DNA of 64,000 nucleotides, taken from Acanthochromis polyacanthus. Lineage: Eukaryota > Chordata > Actinopteri > Pomacentridae. The stretch's first letter is position 1. Each line of letters begins with the position of its first letter. The stretch lies in the NCBI RefSeq assembly GCF_021347895.1, contig NC_067136.1, forward strand, positions 5,073,566-5,137,565, in the 5' to 3' direction. The notes beneath the pieces were generated by a model that worked only from the letters and a program-made list of their open reading frames with translations, had not been told where the DNA came from and did no database searches. Positions 53,536 through 64,000 of this stretch are shown piece after piece. The position numbers and the translations under genes were made by a program.

Positions 53536-53691
53536 GTGGATGATAAACTCACAGTCAGCAGAGACCCCGAGGACCCAGCAGAGGATGAGGAGCAGCTTCA
53601 TCTTGGTCAGCAGCAGCAGGACTGTTGAACTGTGGATCTGAAGTGGACCAACTCAAAGGGAGTCAAAGAGCAGCAGCAGCTCTGATCCAGA

Positions 53692-53727
53692 GCACCAATC
53701 ACAGAACAGAGTCAGCTGTTACCGCGG
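53692..53727 (-). promoter_or_regulatory. MHC class II X/Y-type promoter module of the alpha gene
   Basis: In minus sense CCGCGGTAACAGCTGAC (X-box-like) is followed 23 nt on, start to start, by TGTGATTGGTGC, an inverted CCAAT (Y box). The module is about 95-125 bp upstream of the alpha ATG. In the family these boxes bind RFX, CREB/ATF and NF-Y to recruit CIITA. Assigned from spacing and sequence. Confidence 0.7.
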
Positions 53728-53729
53728 CA

Positions 53730-54390
53730 GACTCTCCAGCAGCTGAACCGTTCATCACTAAAACACTAAGTTGAGCTCAGCAGCTGTGGTCTTTGTGACA
53801 GAACCAGACTGAAGGTGTTGGACAGCTGCTGTCCTCTGCAGTGGAACACCAACAGAACGGTTCTCCTGTTGTTCTGCAGAACTTTAGGAACACTTTGGAG
53901 CCAGAGACTCATCAGAGACTTGGTTTGTAAAGTGAAGAAGTGAAAGAAAAGCTGCTGCTGACTGCAGCTAATTTCCTCTCTACAAAGATTGATGTGGAAA
54001 AGAATGAAAGCAGAAAATGTGACAGCAGCTGGAATGTTCCAGATGTTCTGAGGACTTTTCTGAGTTCAGGAGAATTCTGCTGCTCTTCTACTTCCTGAGT
54101 CTTTCTCTGAAACATCAACAGATATTTCCAATAATCAGCAGCCTGATCAATAATCAGAGAGTCTCATTAGTGGAGGTTCAGTGTGAAGCAGCTCAGTGAT
54201 CAAACGCTTCATTCACTGTTTTACTGTGAAGCAGGTGAGCTCACCTGGACAGGTGAGAACCAGAGAACCAGTGGTCCCAGAGGATCCACTTCCATCCACC
54301 ACATGATGCCTTCAGGTGTCTCTGTCTAACCAGGAATTTACTGCAGCGCCTGAACGCAGCACAAAGTCCCCACTGTTTATTTCAGCGCTG
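53730..54390. other. Upstream region of class II alpha; no gene
   Basis: No exon or repeat was recognised. Confidence 0.6.
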
Positions 54391-54395
54391 CAGCA

Positions 54396-54434
54396 GCAGC
54401 CAATCAGAACACAGAGCAGCTGATGAGTCATCAG
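54396..54434 (-). promoter_or_regulatory. Second, distal X2/Y-like module
   Basis: Minus sense reads CTGATGACTCATCAG, 12 nt, then CTGATTGGCT, an exact Y-box core. Order and spacing resemble X2-Y of class II promoters. It lies about 800 bp upstream of the alpha ATG. Could be an enhancer-like S-X-Y copy or chance. Confidence 0.45.
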
Positions 54435-54537
54435 TCACCAGGAGAAGCTTCTACAGTCTGGAGTTTCCACCTCAGTTTAGAACATCTGAGAACTGGAACC
54501 TGGTCTGGTCCAGTGTTAATGTCATCAGGTTCTACTG

Positions 54538-54575
54538 AGAATAGAATAGAATAGAATAGAATAGAATAGAATAGG
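54538..54575. repeat. (GAATA)n microsatellite
   Basis: About seven AATAG pentamers. Confidence 0.95.
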
Positions 54576-54650
54576 AGTTTCACTGCAGTATGAACAGGTA
54601 CATTGGAATTCTTTTTTGATTTTATACATCGTAAAAATTCAATCAAATAA

Positions 54651-54742
54651 GGGTGCCCAGATAGCTGAACGGGTTAAGTGGGTGACCATGTACAGGGGCT
54701 TCACTGATGCAGTTGCATGAGTTTGATTCCTGCTCATGAGTA
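54651..54742 (+). repeat. tRNA-derived SINE head
   Basis: AGATAGCTGAACGGGTTAAG (A box-like), GACCATGTACAGGGGCTTCA, then a degenerate B box GAGTTTGATTCC. Same layout as 26705-26792, more diverged. Confidence 0.55.
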
Positions 54743-55480
54743 GGGAGGTTAATCAACTTTTGACTTCAAATCATGATGCAAAGGTTCCCTTTGGTATGGA
54801 AGTACCTTAGGGTCATACAAATAAATTTATCCTAAGACACAAGTGGGATCACGCTTTGGCGGCCATTTTTAAAATGGCCACCGACCATCCTTGAAAGGCC
54901 CATATCTTTGCTTCTGTTATAGCTATAATGGCAAACTTGGTGTCAAAGTGTACATTTTTGGGCTCAAGGAATCCAATAAAATCGGTTTTAAGACTAAAAA
55001 AAGAAATATATTCTCCTCACCATGACAACTGAAGGTAAAATGTGCAATTTATTTTAAAAAACATACCAAAAACACAGTCGAATTGAATAAATACAACTTA
55101 AAATGTTGAATATGTGTATTATGGATGCTAAGAAACTGAGTAGTGAGACAACAAGTCCATAACTACAATCAAAGAAAAAATCATTAGACCTCCCTTGTTT
55201 TTTTCAGTTTCTTGTTCATTTTAATGCCCGGTACAACTAAAGGTTCATTACCTGAAGAACACAATGAACATGACAAAAAAATGCAACTGATTCCATAATA
55301 CCATAATACTTGTCTTATTACATCTTATTTAACATCCTCCGGCTTCATTGTATTCCCTGGTATATCAGAGTATTTTATGTCCTATCTGACATGTTTAAGC
55401 TTCATTGTATTCCCAGGGTATCTAAGAGGACATTTCATGTCATCAGCAGCACATGCAAAGGTCTAGAGTGGTTTCCTGCT
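54743..55480. other. No gene seen
   Basis: Unassigned, AT-rich. A duplicated phrase TTCATTGTATTCCC...TATC occurs at 55345 and 55402. Confidence 0.55.
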
Positions 55481-56400
55481 GACATTCAAGCCGTAGCACA
55501 ACTCAGAAGTCGTCAGCTCTCACATAACGCCTAAAACTGAAGAATTATGTGAAGCCACAAAGGCAGCCATCTTGGTCCTTCTGGAAATTGGCATAAATGA
55601 GAGATGAGTAGCGAAGAAACTGAAGATCTACAAGACAGCCGTTCATTACACCAAGAAAAAACAAGCCCAACATGGTTCTACCAAACTGCTAGCTGGTCAT
55701 GACAGGAAACGTCTTTCTACCCAGCAGATGACCGTCACTCATCCGTTCCTGTGTCAGAAATCATCCTCAGACCTCCAGGGACCTTAAAATGAGTGGACAC
55801 TGTGGAGAAACAGGACTTGACTGTTGATGATTGGACTAAGGTTCTCTTCAATGATGACTCCAATTTTCACTTGATGCCCACTCCAGACAACTTACAACCA
55901 GACTGTCTGCCCCTACAGTAAAACATGGGTGTGGATCAGTGACCATCTCAGGTAGTTTCAGTCTGGGTGGAACAGAGCAAATGAACCATGTCATGTACAG
56001 CACTACTCTAGAAAACAGTCTTCTTCCATCAGCTGGAAAACTCTTTCCTGCTTCCAATGACTGGATTTTCCAACAAGACAATGACCTTTGCCACACGACA
56101 AGGTCAGTTAAAGCCTGGATGGAGAACCAGAACACTGGAACCATGCCTTGGCTGCTCAATCACCAGATCTAAATCCAACTGAAAACCTGTGGAAAATCAT
56201 CAACCGCTAAATGGAGAACCACAAGCCCAAAAGCAAAGCAGATTAGTTAGAATTCATGCAACAGGAATGGGTTGCTGTGACAGCAGAACAATGTCAGAAG
56301 CTGGTAGAGAGTATGCCAAAATGCATGGCTGCAGTCATCAGAAACAATGGTTCTGGATCAGTACTAACTCCTGTGTGGATCATGGGACTAAAACAGACAG
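55480..56400 (+). pseudogene. Degenerate Tc1/mariner transposase
   Basis: Pieces in several frames recall a Tc1-like transposase in order. The helix-turn-helix part is near 55550-55700. Then come VLFNDDSNFHL (first Asp region, about 55838), SGSFSLGGTEQMNHVMYSTT, DWIFQQDNDLCHTTRSVKAW (second Asp block, about 56061) and a third-motif region around 56160 (NPTEN-like, in another frame). Many stops. Unrelated in detail to the intact element at 58.9 kb. Confidence 0.7.
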
Positions 56401-56463
56401 AAAAGAAAAGATGTGTCGTTGTTTCTCTCTCTGGTGTCCATGATGTGGAGGTGAAGGAGAAAA

Positions 56464-56949
56464 TGTCCGTGACACTGACTTTCTTTAAAAGTATTTTATT
56501 AAAAGAAAGAGCAGCATCAGTACAGACAGAACCAGCCTGGAAGGAGTCGGCCAGTTGAATCCTCCTTGCTGGACAATGACCAGCAATCAGGTTTTATAGG
56601 TTTTCAACATATAGGAGGAGTTAAAACAAATGGTTCTTTATTGCCTACTATATGGGGAAAGCAGAGAGCATCCCCAAACAACTCCCCCTTGTCTACAGCA
56701 GCTGAAGAATCCCTAAATCAGTGTTTTAGACAGAAGAACCCTCATAAAAACACCTCCTACAGGGCTCTGTAAACAGGAGAACACTTTCCCATGGCATGGG
56801 TAGAATATAATGCAGGTTCCATCTGTGGTCAGAGACACCAGAGCAAACACTACATATAACAAGCAACTCATATCAAATACTAGAACAAACAAAACAGATT
56901 CTATACTACTAACTTATTAGGTAATACATGTAACAGATCAGATACCACA
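56464..56949 (-). repeat. Retroviral LTR, minus orientation
   Basis: In minus sense it begins TGTGGTATCTGATC, contains CCTATAAAACC (TATA box) and TTTTAATAAAATAC (polyadenylation signal), and ends GTGTCACGGACA, 486 bp with TG...CA ends. A purine tract lies immediately upstream in minus sense, marking this as a 3' LTR. The partner LTR is not in the window. Confidence 0.7.
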
Positions 56950-56963
56950 TATTCCCCCCTTTG
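56950..56963 (-). other. Polypurine tract of the minus-strand ERV
   Basis: Minus sense CAAAGGGGGGAATA abuts the LTR start. A similar ATTCCCCCCTTTC lies at 61420. Confidence 0.65.
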
Positions 56964-57826
56964 AGGCTAACAGAGCCTGGAAAAGTATAAAAACATCAAG
57001 TACATAAAGGACACATACAAAACGCTTATGACATGTCCATTCTGTCCGTACTGATTACAGCCTAAATTTAACAATATTATAAATTTGTAGATTAATGTGA
57101 GAGTGAAAACCTGCTGGGCAGCTATCTTTCCAAATTATCCATCAAACAATCAAGACAGGAAATTCTCTCATGGCCCCTCTGCCTTAGGCGACCATACTAC
57201 ACTCCAGCCAATTAAAAGAGGGAGATTCAAAGGATGACGTGAAATGAATGGAAGCAAATACATGTGGGAATCCCAGAAAGAAAAAGAAAAATGTCCAAAA
57301 TCAGGCTGGTCGACCCATCGGACCCTCAAATGGACCTGCACCTGCCTAACATCACTGTCCCTAAACAATCAAAATAATAAAACACCTGAGATCCCAAAGT
57401 ACTCACCTCATATCAAAAACATCAAACCAATGAAACCCCCATCTTACTAATCATAGAGTCAAGAAAACTCAAAGGCTAAAATAAAACACACTGAAAGTAT
57501 TGCTAATTCTAATATTCCTCTACGTAGGGAAATGTCAGTAAGAACAAACATCTAATGATAAAACAGAGTATATATGATAAACAAAATCCAACACTGTAAG
57601 CGTACAGAAGAACACACGAGCATATCAAACCAACACTCCTCAATAACAGCTCCAGTCGTGGTGTGTTGTCGTCACATTGTCCATGCTCAGAGTTCTCCAT
57701 CCATCTTTATTGTCCATTCCATCGTCCATATGCAAACATTCAAGTCCATTTGGCTGCAGTGAACTCCAGACAGCCACTTTTTATTCAATCTCCCAGATGG
57801 CGTCCTGGGAAGATAAAAAGCACCCA
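56964..57826. other. Unassigned, possibly ERV 3' interior
   Basis: No env or other motif was found on the minus strand. Probably decayed retroviral interior given its place next to the polypurine tract. Confidence 0.4.
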
Positions 57827-58562
57827 GCAGTATCCTTCAGTGGCCGACAGGGGCCAACGATCTGCAACTTTCCAAAACTCCTCAGTTCAGGAAAACAGCT
57901 TCAAGTACAGAAACGATGCAAAATCACAAACTCAAACACAGATCTAAACGAGGTACAAAAGAGGATCGTGGTGCAAATGAAATAACGCGCTGAAAAAAAA
58001 CAAAACAAAACGCGCTGCTGAAAGAGGAACGATGCAAAGGAGAAAACGATCTCCAAACCAAAAAATGATCTGCAAATCAAGTAACGATTTCCAAACCAAG
58101 AAACGATCTTCCAATGAAAAACGCTGCATTACCGGTCACTACGAACGGAGCAGGGGACGCTCCCGGCGTAATGGGATGGAGAGAGAGAGAGACAGGACCG
58201 GACAGCTGCCTGAACCAGTGTCTTTGCCTGAACGACTGTGCATTAAAATACAACGGGAACGGTAATGTGACTTTCATTCCAGTATATTTATTATGATTAT
58301 GTTTGTATCACTACATATAATGCTGCACATACGTGGCATTTATTTTATTGTATGTTACAGCAGACGTTCCAAGGCAGCACATTTGCATTTGTAGATTAGC
58401 CTGAGAAATGAGCTAAATTTATTAGAGATTCCCTTATTACAGTACTCCACACCTAAACCATGTCTTTTTTCTTTTGCAGATGTACTGTCCATTCTGTGGA
58501 TCTGTGCTTGGAGCTTCTGATGCCTTTTGCTGTGCATGTGGCAAAAACAGAACTTTTTAAAG
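57827..58562 (+). repeat. Left arm of a ~735-bp near-perfect inverted repeat
   Basis: Starts GCAGTATCCTTCAGTGGCC and is matched in reverse complement by 60590-61326 with only a few differences seen (for example ATGATTATGT versus ATGATTATAT, and a T5 versus T6 run). It contains several AACGATCTCCAAACC-like sites. It ends exactly in the poly(T) of a zinc-ribbon exon. Confidence 0.95.
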
Positions 58563-58629
58563 CATGTCAAAGTGGAGACACCTGCTACTGATGCACAAGT
58601 TGATGTTGCACAACCCAGCACCAGTGCAG
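58480..58629 (+). pseudogene. Zinc-ribbon exon, left-arm copy (frameshifted)
   Basis: After the acceptor TTTTCTTTTGCAG an ATG opens MYCPFCGSVLGASDAFCCAC-GK, with a CPFCG...CCACGK zinc ribbon (residues 3-21). In this arm the T-run is one base shorter, giving an immediate TAA. In the next frame, coding-like sequence (KHVKVETPATDAQVDVAQPS) continues to a donor, GCAG|GTAAAC. The protein family is not recognised. Confidence 0.5.
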
Positions 58630-58876
58630 GTAAACACATTCAGGATTTTGTAACACAAATGATTAGAAGTGGGCTTGAAATGTTCAGATCATGTTTTTGT
58701 ATACAAAATCACTTCTAAATATCACTATCCTGGTTCAGTAACTGGCATTTTAGGTGTACTAAAATGTCCTACAGAAAGTAATTCTAGTTAAACATAATTA
58801 AATGTAATTAAGCCCCTCCTTACTCTATGGCACGGACACATAGTGATGATTTGGTTTCAAAATCCCCTGCAGTGCA
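58563..58876. other. Left spacer of the inverted repeat
   Basis: Unique sequence between the left arm and the Tc1 element. Apart from the end of the zinc-ribbon exon, nothing was recognised. Confidence 0.55.
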
Positions 58877-58878
58877 TA

Positions 58879-60513
<1,635 letters not shown>

Positions 60514-60515
60514 TA

Positions 60516-60672
60516 TGTATAGTGTTATCCTCTGGTACGCCTTCCCTATTGTGTCCTTGTACTTCTGGACAGTGAAAGGCTCATCTGTGTTTAAAAAAGT
60601 TCTGTTTTTGCCACATGCACAGCAAAAGGCATCAGAAGCTCCAAGCACAGATCCACAGAATGGACAGTACAT
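60516..60672 (-). pseudogene. Zinc-ribbon exon, right-arm copy
   Basis: Minus-strand ATG at 60672 after the same TTTTGCAG acceptor. The zinc-ribbon coding is the same through GKNRTFL, then it diverges at the arm boundary to NTDEPFTVQKYKDTIGKAYQ. The frame runs into the Tc1 element, which interrupts it. Which arm preserves the ancestral downstream sequence is unknown. Confidence 0.5.
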
Positions 60673-61326
60673 CTGCAAAAGAAAAAAGACATGGTTTAGG
60701 TGTGGAGTACTGTAATAAGGGAATCTCTAATAAATTTAGCTCATTTCTCAGGCTAATCTACAAATGCAAATGTGCTGCCTTGGAACGTCTGCTGTAACAT
60801 ACAATAAAATAAATGCCACGTATGTGCAGCATTATATGTAGTGATACAAATATAATCATAATAAATATACTGGAATGAAAGTCACATTACCGTTCCCGTT
60901 GTATTTTAATGCACAGTCGTTCAGGCAAAGACACTGGTTCAGGCAGCTGTCCGGTCCTGTCTCTCTCTCTCTCCATCCCATTACGCCGGGAGCGTCCCCT
61001 GCTCCGTTCGTAGTGACCGGTAATGCAGCGTTTTTCATTGGAAGATCGTTTCTTGGTTTGGAAATCGTTACTTGATTTGCAGATCATTTTTTGGTTTGGA
61101 GATCGTTTTCTCCTTTGCATCGTTCCTCTTTCAGCAGCGCGTTTTGTTTTGTTTTTTTTCAGCGCGTTATTTCATTTGCACCACGATCCTCTTTTGTACC
61201 TCGTTTAGATCTGTGTTTGAGTTTGTGATTTTGCATCGTTTCTGTACTTGAAGCTGTTTTCCTGAACTGAGGAGTTTTGGAAAGTTGCAGATCGTTGGCC
61301 CCTGTCGGCCACTGAAGGATACTGCA
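60590..61326 (-). repeat. Right arm of the ~735-bp inverted repeat
   Basis: Reverse complement of 57827-58562. The outer end is ...GGATACTGC. No direct target duplication flanks the pair (CACCCA before, AAAACA after). Confidence 0.95.
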
Positions 61327-61592
61327 AAACAACTAACACTCCATGATGTCTTATTGAAAATCACTTTGTTATGAGAGTATCATCAGATTATCATCAGATT
61401 ATCACATGACATATTGCATTCCCCCCTTTCTATCAAACCAAATCACCTGTGAGAGTAGGACATCTCTATTGTAGACACCCAAAACATAATGCTTATAATG
61501 AATTCTGATATGCAAAATGAAAATTACTCAGCTCAGTAAATGACACTCACCACCTAATCCGAACTCCTATGTTGTCAGAAGTCAACAGACCT
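61327..61592. other. No gene seen
   Basis: Contains a short ATCAGATTATC stutter and ATTCCCCCCTTTC at 61420, similar to the ERV polypurine complement at 56950. Confidence 0.5.
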
Positions 61593-61804
61593 GGGGGGTA
61601 TTCCATGAAGCTGGCTAAAACAGGCTGGGCTTACGCCGGTAAGCGTAGCTTAAATAAGCGGCAACTTTAATCTCAGCTGCAAGTAGTTCCACAAACGAGG
61701 CTCAGCTGTTTTTCAGAGACGCTTATTCAAGCCAGGCTGATCCAAGCTGCGGCTGAGCGCGTCCGGGGAGATAAAAAGCCCCGACGTGTCGATCGTCGAA
61801 ATGA

Positions 61805-61975
61805 TGACATTATGTCTACAAAGAGAGCGGAGACTTTCTCTTCTCACGGAGTTGTACGAGGACTACAGGGAGATTATCACAAGAAAAGGCAACACGGTTG
61901 ATAAATAAAGCTCAAGACGCTGCCTGGCAAAGCATTGCCGACCGTTTAAATGCGTGTTTATTTTCTTTTTAATGA
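61805..61975 (+). pseudogene. Myb/SANT-like DNA-binding protein remnant (Harbinger ORF)
   Basis: A plus-strand frame reads RLSLLTELYEDYREIITRKG then NTVDK and a stop. In the next frame it continues with KAQDAAWQSIADRLNACLF. The pattern '..Y.......I..K.NT....K...AW..IADR.NA' is that of Myb/SANT-like partners of Harbinger transposases. One frameshift, then loss of similarity. Confidence 0.6.
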
Positions 61976-62737
61976 AGCACTTAGTCTGAGCGTACACACG
62001 CACACATGTCTGAAAATTTAATTTTCAGAGGGCAAGTTTTTGACACTGATTAGGGATAACCCACAACTGCAGTGGTTGATGACTTTTTTTCCCTCACCCT
62101 GAAGTTTGTCACACTACTGTGGCCCAGAGGAGATCAATCTGATGAAATAAAGCTTTTAAAACCCATTGAAGACATTTTTTATGTGTGTATAAACATCTAT
62201 ATATGAGAGAAAGAGGCTACAGCCTGGTTTTGTGTAATGTGATGGTGGTTTTCACTTTTTACTCTGGTAGGCCTAATTCATCTTGATTTGACAAATATAT
62301 ATCCACCATAGATGAATAAAGCAGCAGGTAACACCTAAAACCAAAGGAGGAATACTTTGGAAAAAAGGGGCAACTTCATGTGGAGATGTTTCATCAAACA
62401 CTCAAACTTTGAATGAAAAAGCAGAAAAAAACATGTAGGCCTACAGAGGAGATGTCATTTTTATTAGAGATGATAGTGCTACTGTGCCCTACATTTAAAT
62501 AAGGGAGAAGACACAAATGAGCCGTACACAAAATAGTTATCTCATCATTTGGCCTCACCTTTGGATTCTCATCATGATCAGATTGGACCGCTGGTCAAAG
62601 GAAGGTATTCTTTATGGAAAACTGTGGCTGTTGTGTCCTGCTTATTTTAACACAATCTGTGCCTGTTCCTGTTACGTGTTGACTGAACTTTGAGGGTGAA
62701 AGAAGAAAGAAAATCAGATATTTCCAAGTATTTACCG

Positions 62738-62826
62738 CTGGTGGATTCCAACCCACGGCGCAATGAAAAGTGAAACCACATTTAATCTACTTAACTACGC
62801 TCTAACCACTGAGCCACAGTTACACA
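62738..62826 (-). repeat. tRNA-like sequence inside the Harbinger-like element
   Basis: Minus sense has TGTGGCTCAGTGGTTAGAGC (A box) and GTGGGTTGGAATCCACC (B-box-like, with a TTGGAATCC change from TTCGAATCC). About 50 bp separate them. A tRNA-derived SINE head or tRNA pseudogene. Confidence 0.5.
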
Positions 62827-63192
62827 CTGTGACAAAATGTGTAATATGATAGAGTTTGATTTACGGTTATTCCGGCGTTATTTAAAAAAGGTCTCAATGT
62901 ATGTCACCGAACAAGAACATCATTGATTACAGATCAAGATGAATTTAATGTGTAACATGCGGTTCACAGGCGTCTTTCTGAAGCTCGTCAGAACCTTCTC
63001 TGACATGGAGCTAAAGTAAGCTTGACTGTTAGCCTGCCCCGGACCAGGCTTGTCGCTCTGGCTGAGTTACCATGGTTACCAAGCCAGGCTAGCCCTAAGC
63101 CTTGTTGGTGGAACAAAATTCTCACTAAAGTTAGCGAAGCTGACCGAAATAAGCCAGGCTTAGACCTAAGCCAGCTTTGTGGAATATCCTCC

Positions 63193-63560
63193 TGTACTTT
63201 TCTATTTACTTAGTTTATTTTATTTGTTGTTTCCAAACACCTTAACACTGTAAATGGCTCCTAAATGTTGTTCTAATTCTCAGCTCTGCAAATGCACCCT
63301 CATATGGCCCCTCTGAACAAAAACTGAACAACAGACTTAACAAAAGACTTCACAAAAGACTGAGTATCTTCCAGCACCCATTACTAATATGAAAACTATG
63401 TTTGAATCCTTGTGGAAATCTTGTGTAATCATAAACCTATCACTGAGTGTAACACTAAACAATCTGCTGAAGGATCAGTCTCTATTGGCTGCTTCACTGG
63501 TAGGGGCAGCCCCTCTGGATTTCACTCCACAGAATGAATTTCTCCTTCTGGTTCACATCC
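63193..63560. other. Unassigned ERV flank
   Basis: No gene was seen. CATATGGCCCCTCTG at 63301 resembles CTCATGGCCCCTCTG at 57168, hinting that both belong to one retroviral lineage. Confidence 0.4.
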
Positions 63561-64000
63561 GGGTCATTTCCTCTGACATTTCTCCATTTCTGATGAGCCC
63601 CCAGACACATAGGCCCCCAGATTCTCTTCTGGACCCAGTGGCTCACTCAACATCTTATCAGGATGTACGTTTGTTGGGAACGTATCTCTCAACGCTCTCC
63701 ACATCTGAGATCTGCTGACAGCAAAGAGCTCTGGATCATTCACAGAAGTTACCACAGAACTATTCAGACCCGCTTGCTGTAGAAGTTCCTCCATCACCAA
63801 AGCTCCCAGGAGACTGACCAAAAGCCGCTTGATGTCTCTCATGGCAGGTTGCATCCCACCAAAACCTCCTCCAGTTTCAAAATGCATGAACATGCTCCAT
63901 CTTGAAAAGTCAGAAACTTCTCAATTCTGTCTGACATCTCTGTATTCTGCCAAGGCCTGTAATCCAGATTCTGTCTCCTAACAGTCACTGGACACATCCT
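63561..64000 (-). pseudogene. Retroviral gag fragment, runs off the window
   Basis: Minus-strand frame 63893-63564 includes MRDIKRLLVSLLGALVMEEL, LFAVSRSQMWRALRDTFPTN and PLGPEENLGAYVSG. It reads like a capsid region of a fish retroviral Gag. Similar coding upstream (63900-64000) is in a different frame, so there is a frameshift near 63885. Pol and env are not found at lower coordinates, so this is a fragment, perhaps of the same minus-strand ERV as the LTR at 56464. Confidence 0.5.

Larger units (their letters stand above)
50981..53601 (-). pseudogene. MHC class II alpha chain gene, four exons with many 1-nt indels
   Basis: Exon 1 (53601-53553) encodes the signal peptide MKLLLILCWVLGVSAD and ends at GACT|GTGAGT. 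Exon 2 (52742-52496) encodes alpha-1, reading FLHRDLNLRGCSDSDGE, then in another frame MYALDREVIWYADFKKEEGV and DFIDPIDYPGGYENAV, then in a third RFCKQNLNTFVKAMKDV. Exon 3 (51893-51612) encodes the Ig-like alpha-2 (DPPSKPMIYT, VKNVLICHVSGFY, VNVSWTKNGEKVTEGTSINV, ISRLEFIPQQGDIYSCSV) across several frame changes. Exon 4 (51102-50981) encodes the connecting/transmembrane/tail part (VETTQPGVGPAAFCGVGL, LLGVAAGTFF, stop at 50983-50981), again with about four indels. Splice sites fit the family. All lesions are single-base indels and residues are otherwise conserved, so consensus errors are as likely as real pseudogenisation. Confidence 0.88.
61593..63192. mobile_element. PIF/Harbinger-like element, 1.6 kb, non-autonomous
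   Basis: Left end GGGGGGTATTCCATGAAGCT; right end in reverse complement GGAGGATATTCCACAAAGCT. Both are followed by GGCT and AAGC(C/T)-rich sequence for tens of bases. A Myb-like remnant lies inside but no DDE transposase. The class follows from the end type and the Myb partner gene. Confidence 0.65.

Noticed and set aside
55848..56159. 103-codon minus-strand frame
   Set aside because: Antisense of the degenerate mariner transposase.

Overview
The window is eukaryotic and almost certainly from a ray-finned (teleost) fish. The evidence is two intron-containing MHC class II genes of teleost type, an SPSB (SPRY/SOCS-box) exon, and a dense mix of repeats typical of fish: L2/Maui-like and L1/Tx1-like LINEs, Tc1/mariner, hAT, PIF/Harbinger-like MITEs, an EnSpm-like two-gene unit, endogenous retroviruses, Gypsy-like solo LTRs and tRNA-derived SINEs. 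There are no bacterial features. Few host genes are recognisable and most long reading frames belong to transposable elements (TEs).

Layout. 0.3-3.4 kb: small tandem repeat, YqaJ-like exon, hAT-like debris, a 360-bp MITE. 3.4-4.8 kb (minus): MHC class II beta fragment; exons 1-2 look intact, exon 3 is cut short, and intron 1 is a 12-bp minisatellite. 5-7 kb: old L2 fragment, repeat pieces, (CA)n. 7.27-13.96 kb (plus): endogenous retrovirus with two near-identical LTRs around badly broken gag/pro/pol/env remnants. 14-17 kb: exon-like triplication and an antisense LTR. 17.6-18.3 kb (plus): SPSB4-like SPRY exon. 19.2-26.05 kb (minus): a two-gene unit, a zinc-finger EnSpm-like transposase (22.5-25.1 kb) followed 9 nt later by the ATG of a SAMD3-like gene whose second coding exon is split by an L2 insertion (20.3-22.0 kb). 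28.4-31.0 kb: solo LTR next to an L1/Tx1 ORF2, then 1.7 kb of very GC-rich DNA. 33.1-41.1 kb: a hAT transposase-like gene in pieces, interrupted by a 3.3-kb L2 and a 570-bp MITE. 42.1-47.4 kb: nearly full-length L1-type LINE with intact ORF1 and broken ORF2. 47.6-50.7 kb: SINE with a MITE inside it and other debris. 51.0-53.6 kb (minus): MHC class II alpha with four exons, recognisable splice sites and promoter boxes, but many single-base frameshifts and two minisatellite introns. 55.5-64 kb: dead mariner, antisense retroviral LTR, a 735-bp near-perfect inverted repeat whose spacer holds an apparently intact Tc1-like element, a Harbinger-like element with a Myb-domain relic, and an antisense retroviral gag fragment running off the end.

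The two MHC genes share orientation and lie about 46 kb apart, with the interval almost entirely TE-derived. Most TEs are nested, so relative insertion order can be read: hAT and the EnSpm-like unit are older, L2 copies landed in both, and Tc1 landed in the inverted-repeat spacer. Splice sites and element ends were placed by eye; no database search or alignment program was available.
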